Shown in pieces: positions 24,830 through 33,839 of a stretch of 64,000 nt of DNA (its first letter is position 1; every line of letters starts with the position of its first letter). Both the position numbers and the translations under genes were made by a program. The stretch covers positions 1,178,001 through 1,242,000 of the forward strand of contig NZ_JADWYI010000001.1 of the NCBI RefSeq assembly GCF_016904885.1, in the 5' to 3' direction. Under the pieces are notes generated by a model. The model was not told the origin of the DNA, did not search any database, and saw only the letters and a program-made list of their open reading frames with translations. This stretch comes from Archangium primigenium. GTDB lineage: Bacteria > Myxococcota > Myxococcia > Myxococcales > Myxococcaceae.

Positions 24830-25267
24830 ATGAACGACTTCCCCGTCTCCGTGCGCTTTCCCATCCATTGGGTGGACCTGGATGCCTACGGCCACGTGAA
24901 CAACGCGCGCTACCTCACCTGGTTCGAGGCGCCCCGTATCGCGTACATGATCCGCGTGGGGCTGGTGCGGCCCGACATGCGGCGGTTGGACGACGGGCTG
25001 GGGCCCATCATCGCCACGGCGAACGTGGACTACCTGCGCCCGGTCACCTTCCCGGCGGAGTTGGAGGCGGGGGTGCGGGTCACCCGCATCGGCACCACCA
25101 GCATCACCATGGAGTACGCGGTGGACGACGTGAACACGGGCGTGCGCTACGCGCGCGGCGGCACGGTGCTCGTGGTGCTGCGCTACACGGACCACGCCAA
25201 GGTGCCCGTGCCCCCGGATGTGCGCGCCGCCATCGAGGCGCTCGAGGGCCGCGCGTTCACTTCTTGA
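24830..25267 (+). CDS. Acyl-CoA thioesterase, 4HBT hot-dog fold
   Basis: A 145-residue hot-dog-fold thioesterase of the FcbC/YbgC type: the active-site Asp lies in HWVDLDAYGHVNNARYL, followed by the long central helix and the TSITMEYAV strand. It hydrolyses acyl-CoA thioesters in the cytoplasm. In-frame ATGs at 24821 and 24830 are both possible; MNDFPV matches the usual start of the family. Tail overlaps the DUF1801 gene by 11 bases. Single gene, divergent from the metallophosphoesterase. Confidence 0.88.
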   Translation: MNDFPVSVRFPIHWVDLDAYGHVNNARYLTWFEAPRIAYMIRVGLVRPDMRRLDDGLGPIIATANVDYLRPVTFPAELEAGVRVTRIGTTSITMEYAVDDVNTGVRYARGGTVLVVLRYTDHAKVPVPPDVRAAIEALEGRAFTS

Positions 25268-25619
25268 GCGCGAGCCGGGCGCGCTGGGCGTGCACCACGT
25301 AGGTGATGAGCTCGCGCGGCAGGGGCTGGTTCAGGGGGAACTGCAGCGTGTCCTTCTCGGCGCGGTAGGGCCCGACCCGGGCCTCGAAGTCCTCCGCCCC
25401 GGGGTAGATGGCATAGAGGCCCACGTGCTTCTTCCAGACGGCGAAGTACATGAGTGACTCGCCGGCGAGCTTGAACGTCGGCATGTCGTACTTCATGGTC
25501 TCCTCGCTGTCGGGCGCGGCCTCGCGGATGGCCTCGCGCACCTGGGTGGCGATGGGTCGGACCGCCTCGGGCAGCGCGGCGATGTAGGCGTCGATGGTGG
25601 CGGGCTTCGGCTTCTTCAT
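25257..25619 (-). CDS. DUF1801 / YdhG-like small protein
   Basis: A 120-residue protein with the DUF1801 fold: IDAYIAALPEAVRPIATQVREAIREAAP, EETMKYDMPTFKL, and a surface PLPRELITYVV near the end. Family members such as Bacillus YdhG/FrA act as frataxin-like iron chaperones, others remain uncharacterised. It follows the 25642-26670 gene by 22 bases in the same direction and is probably cotranscribed. Confidence 0.85.
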   Translation of the reverse strand: MKKPKPATIDAYIAALPEAVRPIATQVREAIREAAPDSEETMKYDMPTFKLAGESLMYFAVWKKHVGLYAIYPGAEDFEARVGPYRAEKDTLQFPLNQPLPRELITYVVHAQRARLALKK

Positions 25620-25641
25620 GACGGACTCGGGGAAGGGGGCT

Positions 25642-26670
25642 CTACTCCCGGCGGGCGTCGGCCGGGGCGTTGGGGTGGCGCTGCAGGAGCAGGCGCAGCT
25701 GGGGCTGACGGCGCACCGCCTCCTGCTTGAGCAGGTGGGCGATGAGCACGGGGGGCGCGGCGCTCCAGCGCGCGAGGTTCTGGATGAGGCCAGGCGAGCG
25801 GTAGACGCGGCCACAGAGCAGCGAGGCCGTCTTGCCGTCCACCGGCAGGCCCGAGAGCGCGGTGAGCACGCGGCCCTCGGTCAGGAGGATGAGCTCCACG
25901 CGCTCCTCGGCGGGCGCGGTGGTGAAGCGCGCGCGCAGCACCTCGCGGGCCGTGCGGCGGGTGCCCTCGGGCACGTCCCGGTCCCCCGCCACCTTGAACT
26001 GCTCCATCAGCCGACGCCCGGCCCACAGGCGCCGGAAGAGGCTCGCGGGCAGCTGGGGGTTGCGCACGAGCCAGCGGCGCACCCCCGCGTCCGCGGCGAA
26101 GGCGGCGCGGCCGCACAGGGCCTCCAGGCCCACGGGGTTGGCGTGGTGCCGGGCGATGAGCCGCGCGTGCGCGAGCCCCACCCGTGTGTTCTCCATCACC
26201 GAGTGGATGACGGCGGGCACGGGGTCGAAGCACAGCGCGGACAGCTCGGGGTCCGCGGACTCCCGGGCGAGCCGCGCCCGCTCATCGGCCGCCAGGGGGT
26301 GCAGCCGCCGCTCGAAGAGCTGCCGGAAGGTGCCCATGGCGGCCTCGTCCTCGGCCTCGCCCGGGTCCTCGGCCGCCTCGGGGGCCGCCTCGGCCGCCTC
26401 GGGTGGGCAGGCGAGCTCGGGCGGGGGCATGACCTCGGCGGTCGGGGGACGCACCGGGGAGGGGGGCGGGGGCGGGTCGAGCAGCGCGCCCTGGGCGATG
26501 AGCCGCGCGAGGATGGCCTGGATGCGCTCGGCGGGCAGGCCCGTGAGGGCCGTGAGGTGGCGCACCGGGGTGCTGCCGTCCAGCCGGGACAGGACGAAAC
26601 CTTCCTCGGGGGTCAGGGAGAGCCGGGAGAGCGAGGCGGCGGGAATGGGCTTGGGCGTCCAGTCGTTCAC
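25642..26670 (-). CDS. Helical repeat protein with winged-helix-like N terminus
   Basis: A 342-residue protein I cannot place. Residues about 13-60 (LSLTPEEGFVLSRLDGSTPVRHL) resemble the small winged-helix-like domain found at the N terminus of several myxobacterial signalling proteins; 62-110 are Pro/Ala/Glu-rich; the rest is helical with repeating LARESADPELSALCFDP, LIARHHANPVGLEALCGR and LVRNPQLPASLFRRL units, suggesting a HEAT-like or DUF2336-like repeat. The GTG at 26670 has GGGGGAG seven bases upstream. Probably protein-protein interaction. Confidence 0.72.
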   Translation of the reverse strand: MNDWTPKPIPAASLSRLSLTPEEGFVLSRLDGSTPVRHLTALTGLPAERIQAILARLIAQGALLDPPPPPSPVRPPTAEVMPPPELACPPEAAEAAPEAAEDPGEAEDEAAMGTFRQLFERRLHPLAADERARLARESADPELSALCFDPVPAVIHSVMENTRVGLAHARLIARHHANPVGLEALCGRAAFAADAGVRRWLVRNPQLPASLFRRLWAGRRLMEQFKVAGDRDVPEGTRRTAREVLRARFTTAPAEERVELILLTEGRVLTALSGLPVDGKTASLLCGRVYRSPGLIQNLARWSAAPPVLIAHLLKQEAVRRQPQLRLLLQRHPNAPADARRE

Positions 26671-26780
26671 GTTGCATCTCCCCCGAGGCCCTTTCCAGCC
26701 TAGGACGAATGATGCCGAAGCGCCAAAGTCCGAGCGTCGAGGGTTGACGAACGGGGCGGATCCGGAAGCAGAATCCATCT

Positions 26781-27188
26781 ATGACTGAGCGAATCCCGAC
26801 CTACGCTGAGTTCTGGCCGTTCTATCTGCGCGAGCATGCCCTGCCGAGCACGCGCTGGTTGCACTTCCTCGGCACGTCGCTCGCGGTGCTGACCGCGGGG
26901 TCGGCGGTGGCCACGGGCAACGCGGGGCTGCTGTTCCCGGCGACGCTCGCGGGCTACGGCTTCGCCTGGGTGAGCCACTTCTTCGTGGAGAAGAACCGCC
27001 CGGCGTCCTTCAAGTACCCGCTGTGGTCGTTCGTGTCGGACTTCCGCATGGCGGGGCTCATGCTCCTGGGCCGGCTGGACAAGCACCTGGCGCGCGCCGG
27101 GGTGCGGGACGAGGACGATCAGTCGGGCGGGCACCTCCAGCCGGTACCGGTGCCCGTGCGCTCCCAGCATCGCCGGCACGGCCGTTAG
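26781..27188 (+). CDS. Mpo1-like (DUF962) membrane protein
   Basis: A 135-residue protein of the DUF962/Mpo1 family, whose yeast member is an Fe(II)-dependent dioxygenase acting on 2-hydroxy fatty acids. Conserved histidines are in FYLREHALPSTRWLHFLGT and WVSHFFVEKNRPASF, and two short hydrophobic helices lie between. Bacterial members usually have just this core. The role in lipid metabolism is by analogy. The stop at 27188 is followed directly by the convergent kinase stop. Confidence 0.88.
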   Translation: MTERIPTYAEFWPFYLREHALPSTRWLHFLGTSLAVLTAGSAVATGNAGLLFPATLAGYGFAWVSHFFVEKNRPASFKYPLWSFVSDFRMAGLMLLGRLDKHLARAGVRDEDDQSGGHLQPVPVPVRSQHRRHGR

Positions 27189-29237
27189 TCAGGTCCCCGC
27201 GGGGTCGGTGCCCCGCGGCAGTCGGACCGTGAAGGTGGTGCCCTCACCCGGCGCGGAGTGGACCTCCACCGCGCCGCCGTGCGCTCGCGCCACCTGCTGC
27301 ACGATGTAGAGCCCCAGCCCCACGCTGCGCCGCGCGGCCTTGCCCGTGGTGCCCGGCCGGAAGGGCTGGAAGAGCGTGGCCTGGAGCGCGGCCGGAATGG
27401 GCTCGCCCTCGTTGTGCACGGACAGGGCCACGTCATCGCCCAGGTCCTGGACGCGCACGTGGACCGCCGCGTCCGGGTCGCCGTGGTGCAGGGCGTTGCC
27501 CACCAGGTTGCCCACCACCTGGACGAGCCGGTCCGGGTCCCACCACCCCCCGCCATGGCCCCGGGTCTCCAGCTCCAGGCGCCGCCGGGGATGGGCCACC
27601 TGAAGCTCCTCCAGCGCGCCCCGGCAGAGCTCGTGCAGATCCACCCGCTCGCGCTGCACGGGCAGGCCGCCGTGGGTGCTGCGCGCGAAGTCGAGCAGGT
27701 CATTGAGCATGCGCGCCATGCGCGCCGCGCTGGTGCGGATGCGCTCCACGCCCCGCTGGGAGGCGGCGCTCAGGGTCCCGTCGCGCCGCAGGAGCGTGGC
27801 CGAGGCGCTGATGGCGCTGAGGGGGTTGCGCAGGTCATGCCCCACCACGCCGATGAGCTGCTCGCGCAGCTCGCCCGAGCGGCGCAGGGCCGTCTCCACC
27901 TCCTTCTGGCGGGTGATGTCCACCACCACGCAGCTCAGGCCCACCACCGCGCCCTCCCCGCCGCGCACCGGGTAGTAGTTGCCCAGCCAGTGGGACGCGG
28001 CCACGCCGGGCCGCGGGGGACGTGAGAACTCGTGGTTGGACACCGGCTGGCCCGTGTCCAGCACCTGGTGGAACAGGGGCTCGAGCAGCTCGGCGGCCCA
28101 GGGCGGCGCCACCTCGCGCAGCGTGCGGCCCAGGTGCTCGGCCACGGGCGGGCCATTGAGCCGGGCCAGCGCCTCGTTGACGTGCTGCACGCGCAGCTCC
28201 CGGTCCAGGAGGCCAATGCCCACCGGGGAGGCCTCGAGCAGCGTGGCCAGCTGGGCCAGCGAGCGCTGGGCGGAGGCGCGGGCCTGACGCTCGCGCCCGG
28301 CCAGCTCCGCCTGCACGATGAAGTTGGTGGCGCGTGTCAGGATCACGCGGAAGAGCAGCTGATCCGACGGGCTGAAGTCGAACACGGTGCGCGAGCACAT
28401 GTGCGCCACCCCCACGAGCGCGCCCTCGTGCTCCAGGGGCACGCTGTAGGCGGCGCGCACGCCCAACTGGCGCACCAGCTCCGAGCGCAGCTCCGGATGC
28501 CGCGCGGCCTCGTGCACGAGCAGCGGCCGGCGCGCGTGGGCCACATGGCCGCTCACCCCCTCGTCCAGGCCCAGCTGCACGCCCATGGCCAGGGCCTCGT
28601 TGGCGCCCACGCCCACCGCCGCGCGCAGCCGCAGTCCGTCCCCCTCGCGCAGGAGGATGGAGGCGCCGTCCACCGGCGGCACCGCGTCCTGGAGCACCCG
28701 CAGCAACTTGGGGAGGAAGCCGTCGAGGTCCTCGCTCGCCAGGGTGGCCTCGGACACGCGCTCGAGCGCCTCGAGCATGCGCTCGTGGACATGGGTGTAG
28801 AGGGCGGTGGCCCGCGCCAGCCCCCGGTCCAGCACCTCGTGGAGCCACTCCAACTCGTCCAGGCCGGGCTGGAGCCCCACGCGCAGCATGCCCCGGTGCA
28901 GGGCGCGGCGCAGCAGCGTGTACTCCAGGACGACGTGCTCCAGGCTCAGGCCCTGCTCCAGCCGCTGAAGGGCGTGCTCGTCGGAGCAGGGCTGGGGCTC
29001 GGGGGCGCCATCGCCCGGCGCGGGCGTCGCGTCCGCCAGGCGCGCGAGGAAGCCGGGCAGGGCGTCGTACAAGAGCGTGCGTTCGAGGGCCAGGTCCGGT
29101 GCGCGCTCGCTCAAGGTGGAGGCCCACTCCGCCCGCACGGCGTCCCCGTGCGTCCGCAGAAAGCGCCCCAGCGCGGTGCTTGCCTGGCCGCCCATGCCAT
29201 GCGGCGGGCGGGCCGCCAATGATTCCTGCTCCTGCAT
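27189..29237 (-). CDS. GAF-PAS sensor histidine kinase
   Basis: A 682-residue soluble histidine kinase. Residues about 15-150 form an RsbRD-like helical region (RTHGDAVRAEWASTL, LEYTLLRRALHRG), 160-305 a GAF domain (EGDGLRLRAAVGVG, VGVAHMCSRTVFDFS), 320-450 a PAS domain with a PAC-like VVGLSCVVVDITRQ, then HisKA (VVGHDLRNPLSA) and HATPase (LVGNALHHGD, VGLGLYIVQQVARAHGG). It resembles the orphan kinases that are common in myxobacteria; no partner regulator is next to it. Confidence 0.92.
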   Translation of the reverse strand: MQEQESLAARPPHGMGGQASTALGRFLRTHGDAVRAEWASTLSERAPDLALERTLLYDALPGFLARLADATPAPGDGAPEPQPCSDEHALQRLEQGLSLEHVVLEYTLLRRALHRGMLRVGLQPGLDELEWLHEVLDRGLARATALYTHVHERMLEALERVSEATLASEDLDGFLPKLLRVLQDAVPPVDGASILLREGDGLRLRAAVGVGANEALAMGVQLGLDEGVSGHVAHARRPLLVHEAARHPELRSELVRQLGVRAAYSVPLEHEGALVGVAHMCSRTVFDFSPSDQLLFRVILTRATNFIVQAELAGRERQARASAQRSLAQLATLLEASPVGIGLLDRELRVQHVNEALARLNGPPVAEHLGRTLREVAPPWAAELLEPLFHQVLDTGQPVSNHEFSRPPRPGVAASHWLGNYYPVRGGEGAVVGLSCVVVDITRQKEVETALRRSGELREQLIGVVGHDLRNPLSAISASATLLRRDGTLSAASQRGVERIRTSAARMARMLNDLLDFARSTHGGLPVQRERVDLHELCRGALEELQVAHPRRRLELETRGHGGGWWDPDRLVQVVGNLVGNALHHGDPDAAVHVRVQDLGDDVALSVHNEGEPIPAALQATLFQPFRPGTTGKAARRSVGLGLYIVQQVARAHGGAVEVHSAPGEGTTFTVRLPRGTDPAGT

Positions 29238-29421
29238 GCGCGCACTCCCCCGGAGTGGGCCCCCCCGGCCCTAAGATGTCCATGGGGGAACGCTCCGGCC
29301 TCTTCCGGCCCTACCGGACGCGACGCCCGTGGGCGCCCGGCCGTTCCCCTCGCGGGTCCATCCGCTCACGGGTGAACAGTGGGCCCCGGTGGCGGGGGGA
29401 AACCGGCTAGGGTGGCCCGCG

Positions 29422-30342
29422 ATGAGCACGCTTCTTTTGACCCGCACCGATGTGCAGCACGCCATGGATGCCCTCACCCTCCTGGAGGAGATGCGCGCGG
29501 CGTTCCGCGCCGACTCCACGCGCCCGGGAGACGAGCCGCCGCCCGCCTCCGTCGCCACGGGGCTCGCGGGGGGGCTCCAGGTGTCCCTGCCCGGCGCGCT
29601 GCCGGGGATTCCCGCGTGCAGCGTGAAGGTCGAGCATGGAGACGGACGGGGCGTGGTGCACCTGTACGCGCGGGACACCGGGGCGCTCCTGGCGGTGATG
29701 GAGGCCGGGCACCTGGCGGCCCTGGCCCAGGGCGTGGTGGGGGCGCTGGCCGCGGACGTGCTCGCCCGGCCGGATGCCTCGCGCGTGGCGTTGATTGGCG
29801 CGGGGCCCTCGGCGTCCATGCAGCTCAAGAGCCTGCGGCTGGTGCGCGGCCTGCAACACGTGCGCGTGTACGACGCGCAGCCCGTGCGGGGGGTGGACTT
29901 CGCCGCCCGCATGTACAAGGCGCTCAACCTGCCGGTGCGGCCCGCCATGTCCGTGGAGGAGGCGGTGGAGGACGCGGACGTCGTCATCACCGCCACCGGC
30001 TCGGCCGAGCCCCTGCTGTTTCCCGGCATGGTGCGCGCGGGGACGCACATCTCCGCCCTGGGCGCGCAGGGGCCGGGTCGGGCCGAGGTGGCGCCGGGGC
30101 TCCTGCGCCAGTCCTCCTTCTTCTGTGACGCGCCCGCGCGTGCCGCCGTGCTGGGCGAGGCGCCCGTGCCCACGGCGCTCGGCGCGGTGCTGGCCGGCGC
30201 GGCGCCGGGCCGCCGGGACGTGGCCGAGGTCACCATCTTCGGCGGCATGCGGCCCGCCTGGCAGGATCTGGTGGCCGCGTGGCACGTGTACCAGGGCGTG
30301 CGGGGAGACGACGCCGCGCGGCGCCTGGACCTCGAGGCCTGA
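29422..30342 (+). CDS. Ornithine cyclodeaminase / mu-crystallin family
   Basis: A 306-residue NAD(P)-dependent enzyme of the OCD/mu-crystallin family. The N-terminal dimerisation part contains a conserved CSVKVEHGDG (substrate Lys) and the Rossmann part ALIGAGPSASMQLKSLRL. Members include ornithine cyclodeaminase, alanine dehydrogenase and ketimine reductases, so the reaction is an NAD(P)H-linked amine/imine conversion; the exact substrate cannot be told. Single gene. Confidence 0.9.
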   Translation: MSTLLLTRTDVQHAMDALTLLEEMRAAFRADSTRPGDEPPPASVATGLAGGLQVSLPGALPGIPACSVKVEHGDGRGVVHLYARDTGALLAVMEAGHLAALAQGVVGALAADVLARPDASRVALIGAGPSASMQLKSLRLVRGLQHVRVYDAQPVRGVDFAARMYKALNLPVRPAMSVEEAVEDADVVITATGSAEPLLFPGMVRAGTHISALGAQGPGRAEVAPGLLRQSSFFCDAPARAAVLGEAPVPTALGAVLAGAAPGRRDVAEVTIFGGMRPAWQDLVAAWHVYQGVRGDDAARRLDLEA

Positions 30343-30350
30343 GCCGCGGC

Positions 30351-30608
30351 TCAGTGCGTGGTGCGGCGCGCCGTGGGCGCGATCTCCCGGGGGCCCGACA
30401 GCAGGCTGTCCGGGCCGTGGTGGAGGTACACCTCGTCGGCGACGATCTCCCGCACGTCATCCAGGGGCACCGCGTAGCCCTTGCGCCAGACGAGCATGCC
30501 CCGCTCGACGATGAACTCCGCGTCCGTCACCTCGACGACGTAGCCGAGCTTCTCCCCGCGATGGGTGAACACCGGCATGCCCGTGCGCAGCTCCGAGGGT
30601 TCCACCAT
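30351..30608 (-). CDS. PRC-barrel/DUF2171-like small protein
   Basis: An 85-residue protein rich in beta strands. FTHRGEKLGYVVEVTDAEFIV and VPLDDVREIVADEVYL fit the PRC-barrel/DUF2171 pattern of small barrels that bind RNA or proteins. GGGAGGAGG precedes the ATG at 30608. No partner is evident; convergent with the OCD gene. Confidence 0.7.
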   Translation of the reverse strand: MVEPSELRTGMPVFTHRGEKLGYVVEVTDAEFIVERGMLVWRKGYAVPLDDVREIVADEVYLHHGPDSLLSGPREIAPTARRTTH

Positions 30609-30796
30609 AGGCCGTGCCCTCCTCCCGTTTGTTCCCGCCCGTCTCAAAATAGGGACGCCCCGGGGCTTCGGGCACTGGGAGGGCAGCCGGGCGAGGCACC
30701 GGCGTTGACCGGTGCACGGAGGGCGCGAGGCGCGGGTCTCGGGTGCCGTCCCTCCAGGCGCATGCCCATCTTTCGAGACATACGGGAGGTGTGTGA

Positions 30797-31084
30797 ATGC
30801 TGATGGGATGGCTGGCTTCGAGATCGGGGCGCTGGACGCGGATTCTGACGGGCGCCTCGCTGGTGGTGGGCGGGCTGGCGCGCAGTTCCGGACCGGGACG
30901 GTGGGTGGCGCTGGTGGGCCTGGTGCCGCTCGTGGAGGGGGCGTTCGATCTGTGCCTGGTGGCCCCCGCCTTCGGTCTGCCGTTCAAGGGCGAGGCGCTG
31001 CGCCGCAAGCTGGGCCGCATCGGCGAGGACTCGCTCCTGCCGCATCCGCCGCTGTTCATGGAACGCCCCGCGCTGCTGCACTAG
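30797..31084 (+). CDS. Small membrane protein, DUF2892-like
   Basis: A 95-residue inner-membrane protein with two hydrophobic helices (RILTGASLVVGGLA; WVALVGLVPLVEGAFDLCLVAPAFG). The helix-turn-helix layout with a conserved Cys in the second helix matches DUF2892, found in YgaP and small stand-alone proteins. Function unknown. Confidence 0.72.
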   Translation: MLMGWLASRSGRWTRILTGASLVVGGLARSSGPGRWVALVGLVPLVEGAFDLCLVAPAFGLPFKGEALRRKLGRIGEDSLLPHPPLFMERPALLH

Positions 31085-31160
31085 GCGCGCGGAAGGCAGG
31101 ACCGGGGCGCGGGGGGCGCCCCGAGGAGAAGCTCGGAGTGGAGACGCTCGGACCGGCGAC

Positions 31161-31868
31161 TCAGGACCGGACGTCGAAGGGAATCTCGAGCGTGCCGAAC
31201 GCCTCGCCCGTGCGGGCATCCACGAGGCGCGCGCGCAGGGTGACCTGGCGCTCCCGCTCCCCCACGCCCTGGAAGTAGAGGAAGCCCGTGAGGCTGCCGC
31301 CCGGTGGCAGCGTGCCCTGGGGCAGCGCCTCGCGCAGCATGTCCCGCGTGGGCAGGGGCTCGGGCGGCGCCATGCCCCAATAGGAGTACGGGCTGAAGAA
31401 GGGATCGTACATGGGGCTGTACCAGCCGGTGCCCCGGAACCACGGTCCCCAGGCGAAGGCCGTCCCGGGCCGCGCGGTGACGCCGTTCTGCGTCCCCGCG
31501 TCCCCTGAGCCGCCCACGCCCGTCAGGCTCTCGTCCCGGATCTGCTCGCCCTGGAGCGCGGCGTACTCGAAGCGCGAGCCCCCCACGAGCGTGAAGTCCG
31601 CGGGGTCGATGCGCAGGGGGCGCTCGCCGTGGTTCTCCAGGCGCACCTGCACCGGGGTCATCACGCGCCCCAGGTCCGAGGGCACGCCCCTCCAGGCGTC
31701 TCCCCGCGCCACCAGCCGCACCCCCTCCTCCTGGGACACGGGTACGCCCTGGGCCGTGGTGGACGCCTCGGCGGTGGGGCGCAGGGTGGGCGTGGTGACG
31801 CATCCCACGGCCAGGGCCGTCAGCGCGAGCAGGGGACGGAGTGGACGCGGGGACATGGGACGAGACAT
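31161..31868 (-). CDS. Predicted lipoprotein, unknown function
   Basis: A 235-residue lipoprotein (lipobox ALAVGC). The mature part is a predicted beta-sandwich: VQVRLENHGERPLRIDPADFTLVG and TLPPGGSLTGFLYFQ look like the strands of an immunoglobulin-like domain, the sort found in outer-membrane-facing lipoproteins. A Trp/Tyr/Pro-rich segment (WFRGTGWYSPMYDPFFSPYSYW) lies in the middle. AAGGAA precedes the ATG at 31868. No family recognised. It sits just downstream of the NmrA gene (17-base gap), so they may be cotranscribed. Confidence 0.75.
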   Translation of the reverse strand: MSRPMSPRPLRPLLALTALAVGCVTTPTLRPTAEASTTAQGVPVSQEEGVRLVARGDAWRGVPSDLGRVMTPVQVRLENHGERPLRIDPADFTLVGGSRFEYAALQGEQIRDESLTGVGGSGDAGTQNGVTARPGTAFAWGPWFRGTGWYSPMYDPFFSPYSYWGMAPPEPLPTRDMLREALPQGTLPPGGSLTGFLYFQGVGERERQVTLRARLVDARTGEAFGTLEIPFDVRS

Positions 31869-31885
31869 GGGTGCTTTCCTTGCCG

Positions 31886-32797
31886 TCAGGTGAGGGCGGG
31901 CTCGGCCGCGGTGCCGCCCCGCCAAGTGGTGCCCAGCAGCGCGTTCCAGTCCTGCGTGCGCGCCCAGTCCTCGAAGGTGTGCCAGCCCACCCGCGGGTAG
32001 TCCTGGCGCAGCAGTGGAATGGGCACGTGGTAGCCCTCGTGCGCGAACCACTCATACATGCGCATCAGGTCCTCGCTGCGCGAGCGCACCGCCTCCAGCG
32101 GCACCTCCTCGTAGCGCAGGCGCCGCTCGGCGATATAGGAGATGAGCGCCGCGGCCTGCTCGCCCGTCACCTCGTCCGAGGCGACCTCGATGCGCCGGCC
32201 GAAGTACTCCTCGCCCAGCTCCATCACCTGCACGCACAGCGCGGCCAGGTCCTTGAGCGCCACCATCTGCAAACCCCGGTGGGGCGGCAGCGGCAGGGAC
32301 AGCACGCCCTCGTGCATGCGCTGGGCGAACAGCGGGCCCACGAAGTTCTCCATGAAGAAGACGGGCGCCAGGATGGTGTAGGGCAGGGCGCTGGCGCGCA
32401 GGTGCTGCTCCACCACGTGCTTCGTCTCGAAGTGCGGCACGCCCGTGGATTGATCCGCCCCCGCGACGGACGAGTAGACGAAGTGGGGCACGCGCGCGAA
32501 CTTGGCCGCGTCCACCAGGTGCCGCCCGTGCCGGACCTCGTCCTCCAGGCCCGCGGCGGGCGTGGCCATGGCGAACACCGCGTCCACGCCCGACATCACC
32601 TGCTCCAGCGCTTCGGGCTCATCGAAGTCCCCTTGCACCACCTCCGCGCCCAGCTTCCCGAGCTCCCGGGCCGCCAGCTCCTGGGGGTGGCGGGTGAGCG
32701 CGAGCACGTGGTGTCCACGCTGCAGCAGGAGACGGGACACCGCGCCACCTTGGTTTCCAGTGGCGCCGGTCACCAACACCGTGAGTCGACGGGACAT
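31886..32797 (-). CDS. NmrA-family NAD(P)-binding protein
   Basis: A 303-residue atypical short-chain dehydrogenase. The Rossmann fingerprint is VTGATGNQGGAVSRLL; then VLALTRHPQ and the NmrA-like VVQGDFDEPEALEQV and VYSSVAGADQSTGVPHFETKH. The active-site Tyr/Lys pair of normal SDRs is absent, as in NmrA/HSCARG proteins that sense NAD(P) redox state. It may be a redox sensor or quinone reductase. Faces the same way as the neighbouring lipoprotein gene. Confidence 0.9.
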   Translation of the reverse strand: MSRRLTVLVTGATGNQGGAVSRLLLQRGHHVLALTRHPQELAARELGKLGAEVVQGDFDEPEALEQVMSGVDAVFAMATPAAGLEDEVRHGRHLVDAAKFARVPHFVYSSVAGADQSTGVPHFETKHVVEQHLRASALPYTILAPVFFMENFVGPLFAQRMHEGVLSLPLPPHRGLQMVALKDLAALCVQVMELGEEYFGRRIEVASDEVTGEQAAALISYIAERRLRYEEVPLEAVRSRSEDLMRMYEWFAHEGYHVPIPLLRQDYPRVGWHTFEDWARTQDWNALLGTTWRGGTAAEPALT

Positions 32798-32872
32798 GTA
32801 TGATTCCTCCAGACAGGTCTCTCCAAGGTGCTCACGGTGTGGGCGGCGGGCGAGGGCCCGCCGACCAGGGGC

Positions 32873-33352
32873 CTACTGCTTGCCGCCCGAGCGATTGGTC
32901 ACCTCGCGCGCCACCTTGCGCGCCCCGTTGACCGCGTCCCCGGCGAGCTTGCGCGCCCCGGCGATGGGGTGGCCGTGCACGGCCTCCTTGGCGGCGTCCA
33001 CCACGCTGCGCACGGCCTCGAGCGCCAGCTCCTTCACGCGCTCGGGCGCGGAGACCTCGGCGGCCTCCTGCTCGGGGACCTCCTGGGCCTGCCGCTCCTC
33101 CACCTCCTCCTTCGCCTGGACCTGGGCCTGCTGCTCCTCCTGGGCCTGCAGGCGCTTCTTCATCTCGAACTCGGCGCGGCGCTGCTGGTAGCGCTCCTCG
33201 GTCTGCGAATGGGCGTGGCCGTAGCGCACGCCGGTGGTGGGCAGCTCGCTCTTCACCGGCAACTTCTTGTCCTGGCGCGCCTCTTCCTCGCGGCGATCGG
33301 ACTGGCCAGGCTCGGACACGACGAAGGTCGGGGTGCGAATGGTCTTGGTCAT
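32873..33352 (-). CDS. Charged coiled-coil protein, unknown function
   Basis: A 159-residue hydrophilic protein. Residues about 55-105 are Gln/Glu-rich and predicted coiled coil (QRRAEFEMKKRLQAQEEQQ), and the C-terminal 50 residues look like amphipathic helices with Ala and Val (VKELALEAVRSVVDAAKEAV). No known family. GAGGAG before the ATG at 33352 supports the start over the ATG at 33397. Confidence 0.7.
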   Translation of the reverse strand: MTKTIRTPTFVVSEPGQSDRREEEARQDKKLPVKSELPTTGVRYGHAHSQTEERYQQRRAEFEMKKRLQAQEEQQAQVQAKEEVEERQAQEVPEQEAAEVSAPERVKELALEAVRSVVDAAKEAVHGHPIAGARKLAGDAVNGARKVAREVTNRSGGKQ

Positions 33353-33839
33353 GGTGGTGCTCCTCGCGCCTGAGCGCTCGTTGATGAATTCCCCCAAGGT
33401 AGGTCGTCCCTTCCAAAGGAGAACGGGCGGGCGGCGAGCGGGCGGACGAGCCCTGCCCGCCCTGGCCCGCTGGCCGAGGAGGAGGCACGCGGCCCCGGGT
33501 CGCTGGTGAACCGCCCCCCGGGCCTCCGGAATCCGCCGGGCTCCGGCCGGGGGGTGATGGCCCTTTCACTCCCGGACAGCGGTGGGGCCTCGCTCGCGCC
33601 TCGCGCCGGACGCGGGCGTCCAGGAGTGGGCGGAGACCCGGCCCTGGGGCCGGGCGGGTGGCGGGGGCCCCGCCGGGTCACGGCCACCTCCCGCTGGCGA
33701 GCCCGGCCGCGACGGATATCCCACGAAGCCAGACGTCCACCCCCGTCCCCGGGGGAGGGATGAGGCGGGTACACGCGGGGGGACCACTCCTTGCAGAACG
33801 CGCCTTCCCTCAACAGACGCGCAGTCGGGGGGAGCCACG
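33353..33839. other. 487-base gap without a gene; GC palindrome
   Basis: Divergent gap between the coiled-coil gene and the terpene cyclase. I see no credible coding sequence. It holds a perfect inverted repeat, CCCGGCCCTGGGGCCGGG, at 33637-33654, which could be an operator or hairpin, and the promoter of the cyclase must lie here. GGGGGGAG ends just before the cyclase ATG. Confidence 0.5.

Noticed and set aside
22779-24833. Long plus-strand open frame opposite the metallophosphoesterase
   Set aside because: The product has low complexity and no motif, and the minus strand carries the complete phosphoesterase signature in this stretch.
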